Below, in pieces: positions 33,186 to 40,970 of a stretch of 64,000 nt of DNA. The stretch comes from an uncultured Porphyromonadaceae bacterium (GTDB lineage: Bacteria; Bacteroidota; Bacteroidia; Bacteroidales; Muribaculaceae): contig UQUV01000004.1 of the NCBI GenBank assembly GCA_900544305.1, forward strand, positions 58,159-122,158. The letters are read 5' to 3'. A model generated the notes under the pieces. That model was not told where the DNA came from and ran no database searches. It saw only the letters and a list, made by a program, of their open reading frames with translations. Position 1 is the stretch's first letter. Every line of letters begins with the position of its first letter. The translations under genes were made by a program, and so were the position numbers.

Positions 33186-33449
33186 GATATTAAAAATGAG
33201 AGTTTGCGGAGAACGGGCGGTACAGTAGAAAAGTCCGTCGTGGAAAACAAAGCAAACGATTAATTGAAATGAATCTGAGTATAGCAAAATAGATGGATGA
33301 GGTTGGCGGAAGTGTCGTTGGCGCAGCAGTTTGCGTGGCGGCTACCAACCGATTTTAATGTGACGACAGCTATCGGCACTCGTTGAAGGACGATGAGAAA
33401 TAACCGCACTGATGGTATGTATTTCGATACATATTGTCGGTGTTTTTTT
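33186..33449 (+). ncRNA. ssrS: Structured non-coding RNA, probably 6S RNA
   Basis: The 315 bp between the coiled-coil gene and rny hold no gene but fold strongly. Visible stems: GTTTGC (33202) with GCAAAC, enclosing a 7-bp stem with a bulge; GGTTGG/CCAACC around 33302-33352; CTCGTT/GATGAG around 33380-33396; and a 16-bp terminator stem (33407-33422 with 33427-33442, UUCG loop) followed by seven T. From memory, 6S RNA often sits between zapA and rny in Bacteroidales, which is the basis for the name. The 5' end is approximate; a weak -7 box (TATATTTA, 33178-33185) lies before it. Confidence 0.55.
33407..33449 (+). terminator. Terminator of the non-coding RNA
   Basis: 16-bp stem closed entirely by Watson-Crick and G-U pairs, TTCG tetraloop, then TTTTTTT. 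It ends 31 bp before the rny start, so rny needs read-through or its own promoter. Confidence 0.9.
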
Positions 33450-33479
33450 ATATAACATAAAACTTTAAACTATCAAAAA

Positions 33480-35021
33480 ATGTATTATTTGGGATATATA
33501 ATAGTCGCTGCGATTGCTTTGCTGATTGGCGGTGCTGTGGTTTTTCTGATTACCAAGAAGATGGCACAGTCAGGCGCTAACCGCATCCTGGAGGAAGCGA
33601 AGCTCGAAGCTGACGTTATGAAGAAAAACAAGCTCCTTGAACTCAAGGAAGCGGAGTATAAAATGAAGGCGGAGTCTGAAAAGCAGGCTAACGCACGGAT
33701 GTCGAAAGTGCAGTCGGCTGAGGCGAAAGCCAAGCAGCGCGAACTGCAGCTGAACCAGATGCAGTCGGAATTGCAGCGCAAGCGTAACGAAACCGACGCT
33801 TTGAAGAATACGCTCGACAATCAGATGGCAGCCATCGAAATTCGCCAGAACGAGGTGGACAAGATGCACAAGAAGGCACAGGAAATGCTGGAGCATATTT
33901 CAGGCCTTTCTGCAGAAGAAGCCAAGGAAAAACTCGTAGAATCGTTGAAGGACGAGGCCAAGACTCAGGCTGCTTCCTATATCAACGACATCATGGACGA
34001 AGCCAAACTTACAGCCAATAAGGAAGCCAAACGAATTGTGGTTCAGTCCATTCAGCGTGTGGCAACGGAAACGGCCATCGAAAATGCCGTAACCGTTTTC
34101 CATATTGACAGCGATGAAATCAAGGGCCGCATTATCGGTCGCGAAGGACGTAATATCCGTGCTTTGGAAGCCGCTACAGGTATAGAAATCATTGTAGACG
34201 ATACTCCTGAAGCCATCGTTCTTTCCGGTTTTGACCCGGTGCGCCGTGAGATTGCACGTCTGGCCCTTCACCAGTTGGTGGCCGACGGTCGTATTCACCC
34301 GGCACGTATTGAGGAAGTGGTGGCTAAAGTGCGCAAGCAGGTGGAAGAGGAAATCATTGAAACCGGTAAGCGTACTACAATTGACTTGGGTATCCACGGT
34401 CTGCATCCGGAACTTATCCGTTTGGTAGGTAAGATGAAATATCGTTCAAGCTACGGACAGAACTTGCTTCAGCACTCTCGTGAAACGGCTAATCTTTGTG
34501 CCATCATGGCATCGGAACTCGGCTTGAATCCGAAGAAGGCACGCCGTGCCGGACTGTTGCACGATATTGGTAAAGTGCCTGACGAAGAACCGGAATTGCC
34601 GCACGCAATCCTCGGTATGAAGCTGGCTGAAAAGTATAAGGAAAAACCGGATATCTGCAACGCTATCGGTGCTCACCACGACGAAGTGGAACAGACAAGC
34701 CTTTTGGCTCCGATTGTACAGGTGTGCGACGCCATTTCCGGTGCCCGTCCGGGTGCCCGCCGCGAAGTGGTGGAAGCCTATATCAAGCGTCTTAACGACC
34801 TTGAACAGCTGGCAATGTCCTATCCGGGCGTTATCAAGACTTACGCTATCCAGGCCGGTCGCGAACTTCGTGTGATTGTCGGTGCCGACAAGATTAACGA
34901 TGTGGAAACTGAAAAACTTTCAACAGAAATAGCTCAACGCATCCAAGACGAACTGACTTATCCGGGTCAGGTGAAGATTACCGTAATCCGCGAAACCCGT
35001 TCTGTAAGTTTTGCAAAATAA
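33480..35021 (+). CDS. rny: Ribonuclease Y
   Basis: 513 residues, standard length. N-terminal membrane helix (LGYIIVAAIALLIGGAVVFLI), long coiled coil (about 30-190), KH domain (IKGRIIGREGRNIRALEAATGIEIIVDDTPEAIVLSGFDP), then an HD domain (HSRETANLCAIMA ... AGLLHDIGK). It initiates mRNA decay by endonucleolytic cleavage at the membrane. 13 bp before ricT, the homologue of an RNase Y specificity factor. Confidence 0.97.
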   Translation: MYYLGYIIVAAIALLIGGAVVFLITKKMAQSGANRILEEAKLEADVMKKNKLLELKEAEYKMKAESEKQANARMSKVQSAEAKAKQRELQLNQMQSELQRKRNETDALKNTLDNQMAAIEIRQNEVDKMHKKAQEMLEHISGLSAEEAKEKLVESLKDEAKTQAASYINDIMDEAKLTANKEAKRIVVQSIQRVATETAIENAVTVFHIDSDEIKGRIIGREGRNIRALEAATGIEIIVDDTPEAIVLSGFDPVRREIARLALHQLVADGRIHPARIEEVVAKVRKQVEEEIIETGKRTTIDLGIHGLHPELIRLVGKMKYRSSYGQNLLQHSRETANLCAIMASELGLNPKKARRAGLLHDIGKVPDEEPELPHAILGMKLAEKYKEKPDICNAIGAHHDEVEQTSLLAPIVQVCDAISGARPGARREVVEAYIKRLNDLEQLAMSYPGVIKTYAIQAGRELRVIVGADKINDVETEKLSTEIAQRIQDELTYPGQVKITVIRETRSVSFAK

Positions 35022-35034
35022 GGAATAGTTGTCT

Positions 35035-36393
35035 ATGGATTACAAGGACAAGGATAAGGATGCAGGCTTGCAGCCTCAGGTATCCGAGCCGCGCGGCAAG
35101 TTGAATTGCTACGACTGGCTGAGCGATATTCCGGGCGAAAAGAACGATTTTGAGATGGTGGAAGTGCAGTTCAAGAATACCCGCAAGGGCTATTTCAAGA
35201 ACAGCATGAACATACCGCTGAAAATCGGTGATATCGTGGCGGTGGAGGCGAATCCGGGACACGATATCGGACGCGTGTCGCTGACGGGCAAGCTGGTGGC
35301 CATCCAGATGAAAAAGGCGAACTTGCGCCCCGACATTGAAATCCGTCGGGTGTTCCGCAAGGCTAAGCCGGCCGACTTGGAAAAATTCGAGGCGGCAAAG
35401 GCGAAGGAATATGATACGATGCTGCGTTCGCGTCAGATTGCGAAGCAGCTGAAACTTGATATGAAAATCGGCGACGTGGAATATCAGGGCGACGGCAATA
35501 AGGCTATTTTCTACTACATTGCCGACGAACGTGTCGATTTCCGTCAGCTTATCAAGGTGCTGGCCGAAACGTTCCGCGTCAGAATTGAAATGAAGCAGAT
35601 TGGTGCGCGTCAGGAAGCCGGACGCATCGGCGGGCTCGGTCCGTGCGGACGTCCGCTGTGCTGCACAAGCTGGATGACCAACTTCGTGTCGGTGGCTACC
35701 AGTGCTGCGCGCTATCAGGACATTTCCCTCAATCCGCAGAAACTTGCCGGACAGTGTGCCAAACTGAAATGCTGTCTGAACTACGAGGTGGATGCCTATG
35801 TGGAAGGCGTGAAGCGTCTGCCTTCGCGGGAAGTGGTGCTGGAAACGAAGACGAATTCCTATTTTCATTTCAAGACCGATATTTTCAAACGGCTCATCAC
35901 TTATTCGACCGACAAGTCGATTCCTGCCAATCTGGTTACGATACCGGCCGAGCGCGCGTTTGAAGTCATTGCGCTCAACAAGCGTGGCGTGAAGCCTGAC
36001 AATCTGGGCGAGTCGAGCGATGAGGAAAGAAAGAGCATGAAGGAGTTCGGCGACATTGTCGGCCAGGACAGCGTGACCCGCTTCGACAAAGTGAAGAAGA
36101 AAAAGCGCAACCGCAACGGCGGTGGAGGCAACGGCAATGCGAACGGAAACGGCGGCCGTCAGCGACCGAATGGCGGAAACGGTGCTCCGAATGCAGGCGG
36201 ACAGCCGAATGAGAATCCGGCACCGCAAACCGACAAGCCGAACAACAAAGGTAACAACAACCGACGTCAGGAGAACGGCGAACAGCGAAACAGTCAACGT
36301 CCTCCGCGTCCGAAAGGTAATGGAGAAAATCGGAATGGACAACAACGCAGAAACAATGACCGTCAGCCGCGTCCTCCGAAAGGGGAGAAGTAG
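35035..36393 (+). CDS. ricT: RicT-like PSP1-domain protein
   Basis: About 452 residues from ATG 35035. The PSP1/YaaT core (about 40-290) carries the Cys clusters GPCGRPLCC and CAKLKCC that bind iron-sulfur clusters in the B. subtilis Ric (Y-)complex. The C-terminal ~100 residues are a low-complexity Asn/Gly/Arg/Pro tail (RNRNGGGGNGNANGNGG) likely disordered and RNA-binding; this tail is absent from the Firmicute protein. Directly follows rny; no ricA/ricF homologue is adjacent. Confidence 0.9.
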   Translation: MDYKDKDKDAGLQPQVSEPRGKLNCYDWLSDIPGEKNDFEMVEVQFKNTRKGYFKNSMNIPLKIGDIVAVEANPGHDIGRVSLTGKLVAIQMKKANLRPDIEIRRVFRKAKPADLEKFEAAKAKEYDTMLRSRQIAKQLKLDMKIGDVEYQGDGNKAIFYYIADERVDFRQLIKVLAETFRVRIEMKQIGARQEAGRIGGLGPCGRPLCCTSWMTNFVSVATSAARYQDISLNPQKLAGQCAKLKCCLNYEVDAYVEGVKRLPSREVVLETKTNSYFHFKTDIFKRLITYSTDKSIPANLVTIPAERAFEVIALNKRGVKPDNLGESSDEERKSMKEFGDIVGQDSVTRFDKVKKKKRNRNGGGGNGNANGNGGRQRPNGGNGAPNAGGQPNENPAPQTDKPNNKGNNNRRQENGEQRNSQRPPRPKGNGENRNGQQRRNNDRQPRPPKGEK

Positions 36394-36862
36394 CCTTTTC
36401 CGGCTGGTGCTGATGGCAGGGCTGCTGACCTTGGCCGCTTCGTGTTCCGACGGCTCGGTCTACAGCAGCCGGTTTGAAACGATAGCTCCTTCGGGATGGG
36501 TGAAGGACAAGCCGCTTGAGTTTGACTTACCCGATTCTCTGCCGGCGTCGTCGTTCGACATTGAACTGGACGTGCGCCATAACAACAATTATGCCTATCG
36601 CAACCTTTGGGTGACGGTCGACTACGTAGCCCATCGGCAGGTTGTCGCTTCGGATACCGTCAACCTTGAACTTGCCGACAAATACGGCAACTGGTACGGT
36701 TCCGGGCTGGGGCAACTTTTCCAATATGGTATGACGATCCGCAGGAATGTTCCTGTCGGACAGTATGAAAAGGTAATTTTGTGGCACACGATGCGGTGTG
36801 ACACGGTTGAACATATTTCCGATGTGGGTGTTATTCTAACATCGGGAGCCAAGAATAAATAA
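36356..36862 (+). CDS. gldH: Gliding motility lipoprotein GldH
   Basis: About 168 residues from ATG 36356, overlapping the ricT end by 38 bp in another frame; ATG 36335 is an alternative. Lipobox LTLAASCSDG. The body matches GldH: FDLPDSLPASSFDIELDVRHNNNYAYRNLWVTVDY and YEKVILWHTMRCDTVEHISDVGV. GldH is associated with the gliding/type IX secretion machinery; in non-gliding Bacteroidales it is retained next to this block. Consistent with T9SS substrates elsewhere in the window. Confidence 0.85.
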   Translation: MTVSRVLRKGRSSLFRLVLMAGLLTLAASCSDGSVYSSRFETIAPSGWVKDKPLEFDLPDSLPASSFDIELDVRHNNNYAYRNLWVTVDYVAHRQVVASDTVNLELADKYGNWYGSGLGQLFQYGMTIRRNVPVGQYEKVILWHTMRCDTVEHISDVGVILTSGAKNK

Positions 36863-36875
36863 TGTTTTTAGAAAA

Positions 36876-37535
36876 ATGACTGACTGGTCGAAAACAGATG
36901 CTTTGATTTTCGATATGGACGGTACTCTTTGGGATGCCGTTGATTCATATTGCAAAGTATGGAACGAATGTTTCCGGGTGTTTGGCGTAGAGCGTGTCGT
37001 GATGCGCGACGAGCTGGTGGCGTGCATGGGATTGCCGCTCGAAGAAATTTATCGTCGCGTTGCAGGCGACGTCCCGGTCATACCGACGGAAGTGTTTATT
37101 CCCCGACTGGAGCAGCTGGAAAAAGAAATGATGCCGCGTCTTGGCGGCAGGCCTTATCCTCACATGCGCGAAGGCATGGAGCGACTGTCGGAATATTATT
37201 CGATTTTTTTGCTCAGCAATTGCGGGGTGAGCGGACTGACTGACATGATGAGGCATACGGGCATTACACCTTATGTGACGGAAGCGGTCACTTTTGGCGC
37301 AACCCAGCGGCCGAAAAGTGAGAACATGCGGATGTTGTGTGAAAAATATGGCTTGAAGCAGGCCGTATATGTGGGCGACACCGAAGGCGATTGCCGGCAG
37401 ACGCGTCTTGCCGGACTGCCGTTTGTCTTTGCCGCCTACGGTTTCGGCACGTGTTCTCAACCTGATCTTGCGTTTGATTCCTTTATCGATATGTCTGATT
37501 TTTTTATTAAATTGAAGAAAGACAATGAACAATAA
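36876..37535 (+). CDS. HAD-family hydrolase (phosphoglycolate phosphatase-like)
   Basis: 219 residues. HAD motif I DALIFDMDGTLWD, a cap domain (about 20-85), motif II LLSNCG, motif III Lys in TQRPKSEN and motif IV VYVGDTEGDCRQTRLAGLPFVFAAYGFG. Cytosolic phosphatase; substrate not readable, closest in layout to Gph/PgmB-type members. Its end overlaps the M24 peptidase start by 11 bp. Confidence 0.9.
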   Translation: MTDWSKTDALIFDMDGTLWDAVDSYCKVWNECFRVFGVERVVMRDELVACMGLPLEEIYRRVAGDVPVIPTEVFIPRLEQLEKEMMPRLGGRPYPHMREGMERLSEYYSIFLLSNCGVSGLTDMMRHTGITPYVTEAVTFGATQRPKSENMRMLCEKYGLKQAVYVGDTEGDCRQTRLAGLPFVFAAYGFGTCSQPDLAFDSFIDMSDFFIKLKKDNEQ

Positions 37536-38700
37536 GTTTTTGTCGGCAGAAGAAGCCGGACTGCGTGTTTCACGCTTGCAGAAATTGATGGCAGAAAATG
37601 GCTTTGACGCCATGGTGGTAAGTACGAATGCCAATGTCTATTATTTGACAGGCTGTGTGTTCAGCGGTTTTGTCTATATCCCGGTGCAGGGTAGTGAAGT
37701 GTATTTTGTACGCCGTCCTGCCGGACTGGAAGACAGCCGCGTGGTGTATATCAAGAAACCGGAACAAATCGTCGAAGAACTGCAGAAGATGGAACGTCCG
37801 GTTCCGGCAAAGGTAGCTTTCGAACTCGACCGTCTGCCGTACAATGAAGTGCTTCGGCTCGTGAAGGCATTCGATTGCGGCGACGCGCTCAACTGTTCGC
37901 CTCTGTTGAATGAAGCCCGTGCCGTCAAGACCGACTATGAAGTGGAGAAAATCCGTGAATCAGGCGTGCGTCATGCGCATGTCTACAACAGCATAAGCGG
38001 TGTGTTCCGTTCGGGCATGACCGACTACGAACTGCAGATTGAAATGGAACGCCTGCTCCGTCTGGACGGCTGTCTGGGACTGTTCCGCATCGGAGGAGAG
38101 TCGATGGAGCTGTTTATGGGAAATGTGATAACCGGCGAGAATGCTGATATTCCGTGTCCGTACGACTTCGCGATGGGCGGTGAAGGTATGGATCCTTCGC
38201 TTCCTGTGGGCTGTAACGGTTCCGTGATTCGTCCGGGCAGTACGCTGATGGTTGATATGAACGGTAACTTCACCGGATATATGACCGACATGACACGTTC
38301 TTTCTATGTCGGAACGCTCAATAAACTGGCTGACAAGGCTCACAGCCTGTCCATTGCTATCCACAACCGACTGAAGACAACGATGAAGCCGGGAACTGCC
38401 GCCAAGGATGCTTACAATGAAGCCATGGCGATGGTGGAGGAAGCCGGTTTGGCAGAATATTTCATGGGCCACCGCCAACAGGCCGGATTTATCGGCCACG
38501 GAGTGGGCATTGAAGTGAACGAATGGCCGGTAATTGCTCCGCGCAGCCGTCACATCATAGAGAAGGGCAATGTCATTGCCATCGAGCCGAAATTTGTCAT
38601 TCCGGGAGTGGGCGCTGTCGGTATTGAAAATACGTATGTCGTAACGGAAGAAGGGTTGGAATGCATGACCAACTTCCCTGAAGAAATAACTCAATTGTAG
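37525..38700 (+). CDS. M24-family Xaa-Pro aminopeptidase-like peptidase
   Basis: 391 residues. Creatinase N-terminal domain (about 15-135, NGFDAMVVSTNANVYYLTGCVFSGF) and the pita-bread M24 domain with metal ligands in VDMNGNFTGYMTDMTRSF (two Asp), GFIGHGVGIEVNEWP (His), AIEPKF and GVGAVGIENTYVV (Glu). Likely a prolidase or aminopeptidase P. Three base pairs separate it from the CCA-adding enzyme gene. Confidence 0.92.
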   Translation: MNNKFLSAEEAGLRVSRLQKLMAENGFDAMVVSTNANVYYLTGCVFSGFVYIPVQGSEVYFVRRPAGLEDSRVVYIKKPEQIVEELQKMERPVPAKVAFELDRLPYNEVLRLVKAFDCGDALNCSPLLNEARAVKTDYEVEKIRESGVRHAHVYNSISGVFRSGMTDYELQIEMERLLRLDGCLGLFRIGGESMELFMGNVITGENADIPCPYDFAMGGEGMDPSLPVGCNGSVIRPGSTLMVDMNGNFTGYMTDMTRSFYVGTLNKLADKAHSLSIAIHNRLKTTMKPGTAAKDAYNEAMAMVEEAGLAEYFMGHRQQAGFIGHGVGIEVNEWPVIAPRSRHIIEKGNVIAIEPKFVIPGVGAVGIENTYVVTEEGLECMTNFPEEITQL

Positions 38701-38703
38701 CGG

Positions 38704-40128
38704 ATGAACTTAAAGGAACATCTAAGTAATCCTGTTTTCCGGCTGGTTGGAAGTGTGGCCGACGAGGTGGGGCAGCCTTGTCTGGTAGTCGGCGGATATG
38801 TACGCGACATTTTTTTGGAGCGGCATTCCACCGACATCGATTTCGTGACCGTTGGAAGCGGTATCCGCATTGCAGAAAATCTTGCCGCGAAACTCGGTCC
38901 GAAAACGTCGTTGGCGGTGTACCGCAACTTCGGCACGGCGCAGGTGAAATATAAGGGGCTGGAACTGGAATTTGTCGGGGCGCGGAAGGAATCGTACAGC
39001 CACGACAGCCGCAAGCCGATTGTGGAGAACGGTACGCTTGAGGACGACCAGAAGCGCCGCGATTTCACCATCAACGCCATGGCCGTGAGCGTCAACGATG
39101 CGAATTTCGGAGAACTTGTCGACCCCTTCGGCGGACTCGACGACTTGCATCGACGCATTATCCGTACGCCGCTCGATCCTGACATTACGTTTTCCGACGA
39201 TCCTTTACGCATGATGCGTGCCATCCGCTTTGCCACCCAGCTCGATTTTGGCATCTATCCCGAAACCTTTTCCGCCATTGCCCGCAACTGCGAGCGTATC
39301 TCCATCATTTCGCGGGAACGGATTTTTGACGAACTTGGAAAAATAATCCGTTCCAAAAAGCCGTCGCGCGGCTTCATTCTGTTGGAGCAGAGCGGCCTGC
39401 TGCGGCTGATTTTCCCTGAAATGCAGGCGTTGAAAGGTACGGAAGTGATCGACGGCAGGGGACACAAGGACAATTTCTACCATACGCTGCAGGTGCTCGA
39501 CAATGTGGCTGAAAAGACCGACAACGAATGGCTGCGCTGGGCAGCGGTGTTCCACGACATCGCCAAACCTGTGACGAAACGCTACGACCCGACACTCGGC
39601 TGGACTTTCCACAACCATAACTTTATCGGAAGGAAAATGATTCCGGGCATTTTCAAGCGGTTGAAGTTTCCGATGAACGACAAGATGCGCTACGTGCAGA
39701 AGATGGTGGAACTCCATATGCGTCCGATTGCCCTTGTGGAGGACGAGGTGACCGATTCCGCCGTGCGCCGTCTGCTGTTTGATGCGGGCGACGACATAGA
39801 GGACCTCATGTTGCTCTGTGAGGCCGACATCACGTCGAAGAACCAGGAGAAGGTACGCCGTTTCCTCGACAACTTTGTGCTGGTGCGCAACAAGCTCATT
39901 GAAATAGAGGAAAAGGACCGTATCCGCAACTTCCAGCCGCCGGTCAGCGGTCAGGAAATCATGGAAACTTTCGGCATCGAACCTTCGCGTGTCGTGGGCG
40001 AGATAAAGGAGGTGCTGAAGAATGCCATTCTCGACGGACAGATACCCAACCAGCGTGAAGCTGCCTGGGAACTGATGCTCCGGGTGGCTGCCGAAAAGGG
40101 GCTCCAGCCGGTCAAGCAGGCCGACTGA
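38704..40128 (+). CDS. cca: CCA tRNA nucleotidyltransferase with HD domain
   Basis: 474 residues. Class II poly(A) polymerase/CCA enzyme: LVVGGYVRDIFLERHSTDIDFVTVG (GGxVRD and DxD), KRRDFTINAMAVSV, DPLRMMRAIRFATQLDF, followed by an HD domain (NFYHTLQVLDNVAEKT, WAAVFHDIAKPVTK). It adds or repairs the 3' CCA of tRNAs; the HD part gives 2',3'-cyclic phosphodiesterase-type activity in relatives. Last gene of the rny operon. Confidence 0.95.
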   Translation: MNLKEHLSNPVFRLVGSVADEVGQPCLVVGGYVRDIFLERHSTDIDFVTVGSGIRIAENLAAKLGPKTSLAVYRNFGTAQVKYKGLELEFVGARKESYSHDSRKPIVENGTLEDDQKRRDFTINAMAVSVNDANFGELVDPFGGLDDLHRRIIRTPLDPDITFSDDPLRMMRAIRFATQLDFGIYPETFSAIARNCERISIISRERIFDELGKIIRSKKPSRGFILLEQSGLLRLIFPEMQALKGTEVIDGRGHKDNFYHTLQVLDNVAEKTDNEWLRWAAVFHDIAKPVTKRYDPTLGWTFHNHNFIGRKMIPGIFKRLKFPMNDKMRYVQKMVELHMRPIALVEDEVTDSAVRRLLFDAGDDIEDLMLLCEADITSKNQEKVRRFLDNFVLVRNKLIEIEEKDRIRNFQPPVSGQEIMETFGIEPSRVVGEIKEVLKNAILDGQIPNQREAAWELMLRVAAEKGLQPVKQAD

Positions 40129-40374
40129 TGGAAGGATGTCTGCCTGTAGACTCAAACGGCTTGTCCGGCTGTAGCGGCTGTTTCCGTGTCGGTTACGGCA
40201 AGTAGTAAATGCTTATTTTTTAAATTTTTATAGAAAAATATAGGCAAAGTCTACGCAGATTGAAAAAAAAGTGCGATATTTGCATTCGCAATTTGAATAA
40301 GGGTTTGTGATAAGCCTCGGATTCAAGTGTTTTATACGGAATATTATTTAAAATAACAATAAAAACATAGAACA

Positions 40375-40647
40375 ATGACTAAAGCAGACATCGTAAATGA
40401 AATTTCTAAAACAACTGGCTTGGACAAAGCTTCTGTTTTGGAAACTCTCGAAAAGTTTATGGAAGTTGTGAAGGATTCTCTTGCAAACGGTGAGAATGTT
40501 TACCTTCGTGGTTTCGGTAGCTTTATCGTTAAAACTCGTTCTGAAAAGACAGCAAGAAATATTTCCAAGAACACTACAATCATTATTCCGGAACACAAAA
40601 TCCCGGCATTCAAACCAGCTAAGGTGTTTATGGAAGACGTGAAATAA
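40375..40647 (+). CDS. HU/IHF-family DNA-binding protein
   Basis: 90 residues. The DNABII pattern is clear: MTKADIVNEISKTTGLDKASVLETLEKFMEVVKDSL and LRGFGSFIVKTRSEKTARNISKNTTIIIPEHKIPAFKPAKVF (GFGSF and the arm with Asn-Pro replaced by Ile-Pro-Glu). A nucleoid protein bending DNA, here with an IHF-like C-terminus. 246 bp upstream have no gene. A 29-codon basic ORF follows 49 bp downstream. Confidence 0.93.
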   Translation: MTKADIVNEISKTTGLDKASVLETLEKFMEVVKDSLANGENVYLRGFGSFIVKTRSEKTARNISKNTTIIIPEHKIPAFKPAKVFMEDVK

Positions 40648-40696
40648 GCAGAGAGATAAATAACACTTTTTAGTAACAATATAAAATTTTACAACA

Positions 40697-40786
40697 ATGC
40701 CAAGCGGAAAGAAAAGAAAAGGCCACAAGATGGCTACTCACAAGCGCAAAAAAAGATTGAGAAAAAATCGTCATAAGAAGAAATAA
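40697..40786 (+). CDS. 29-aa basic AURKAIP1/COX24-domain protein (bS22/mS38-like)
   Basis: Encodes 29 residues, more than half Lys or Arg (starts MPSGKKRKGHKMATHKRKK, ends RHKKK), stop at 40784-40786. It matches, from memory, the tiny AURKAIP1/COX24-domain proteins annotated in Bacteroidetes and related to mitochondrial mS38 and mycobacterial bS22, which sit in the small ribosomal subunit near the decoding region. Position between an HU gene and rng supports a ribosome/RNA role. Too short for most gene finders. Confidence 0.8.
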   Translation: MPSGKKRKGHKMATHKRKKRLRKNRHKKK

Positions 40787-40820
40787 TCATTCTTCTTGAA
40801 AGATTTCTAGTTAAGTGATA

Positions 40821-40867
40821 CACAAGAACAGACAGAGGTTGATGCTTAACCTGGGTTTGTTCTTGTG
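40821..40867 (+). promoter_or_regulatory. Long hairpin in the leader before rng
   Basis: 13-bp stem (40821-40833 with 40855-40867; one G-U pair) plus an inner AGGTT/AACCT stem. No U-tract follows, so it is not a standard terminator. A second hairpin TTGGCA/TGCCAA follows near 40887-40903. Both lie in the 184-bp gap upstream of rng and could be processing or autoregulatory sites. Confidence 0.5.
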
Positions 40868-40970
40868 CCTTATATGGACATATCAGTTGGCACTGTTTGC
40901 CAAGTATGATACTTGAGGTTTCTTAAAACTGATACCCGATAATTATGACCCCTGAATTAAAGAAAACAGC

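Noticed and set aside
33190..33300. RNase P RNA
   Set aside because: A short AAAGTCCG resemblance was noticed, but the conserved GAGGAAAGTCCGGGC and ACAGAAA motifs are absent.
34978..36345. 455-codon open frame antisense to ricT
   Set aside because: Mirror of the codon bias of ricT; composition (many Arg, His, Leu, Val) is that of a shadow frame.
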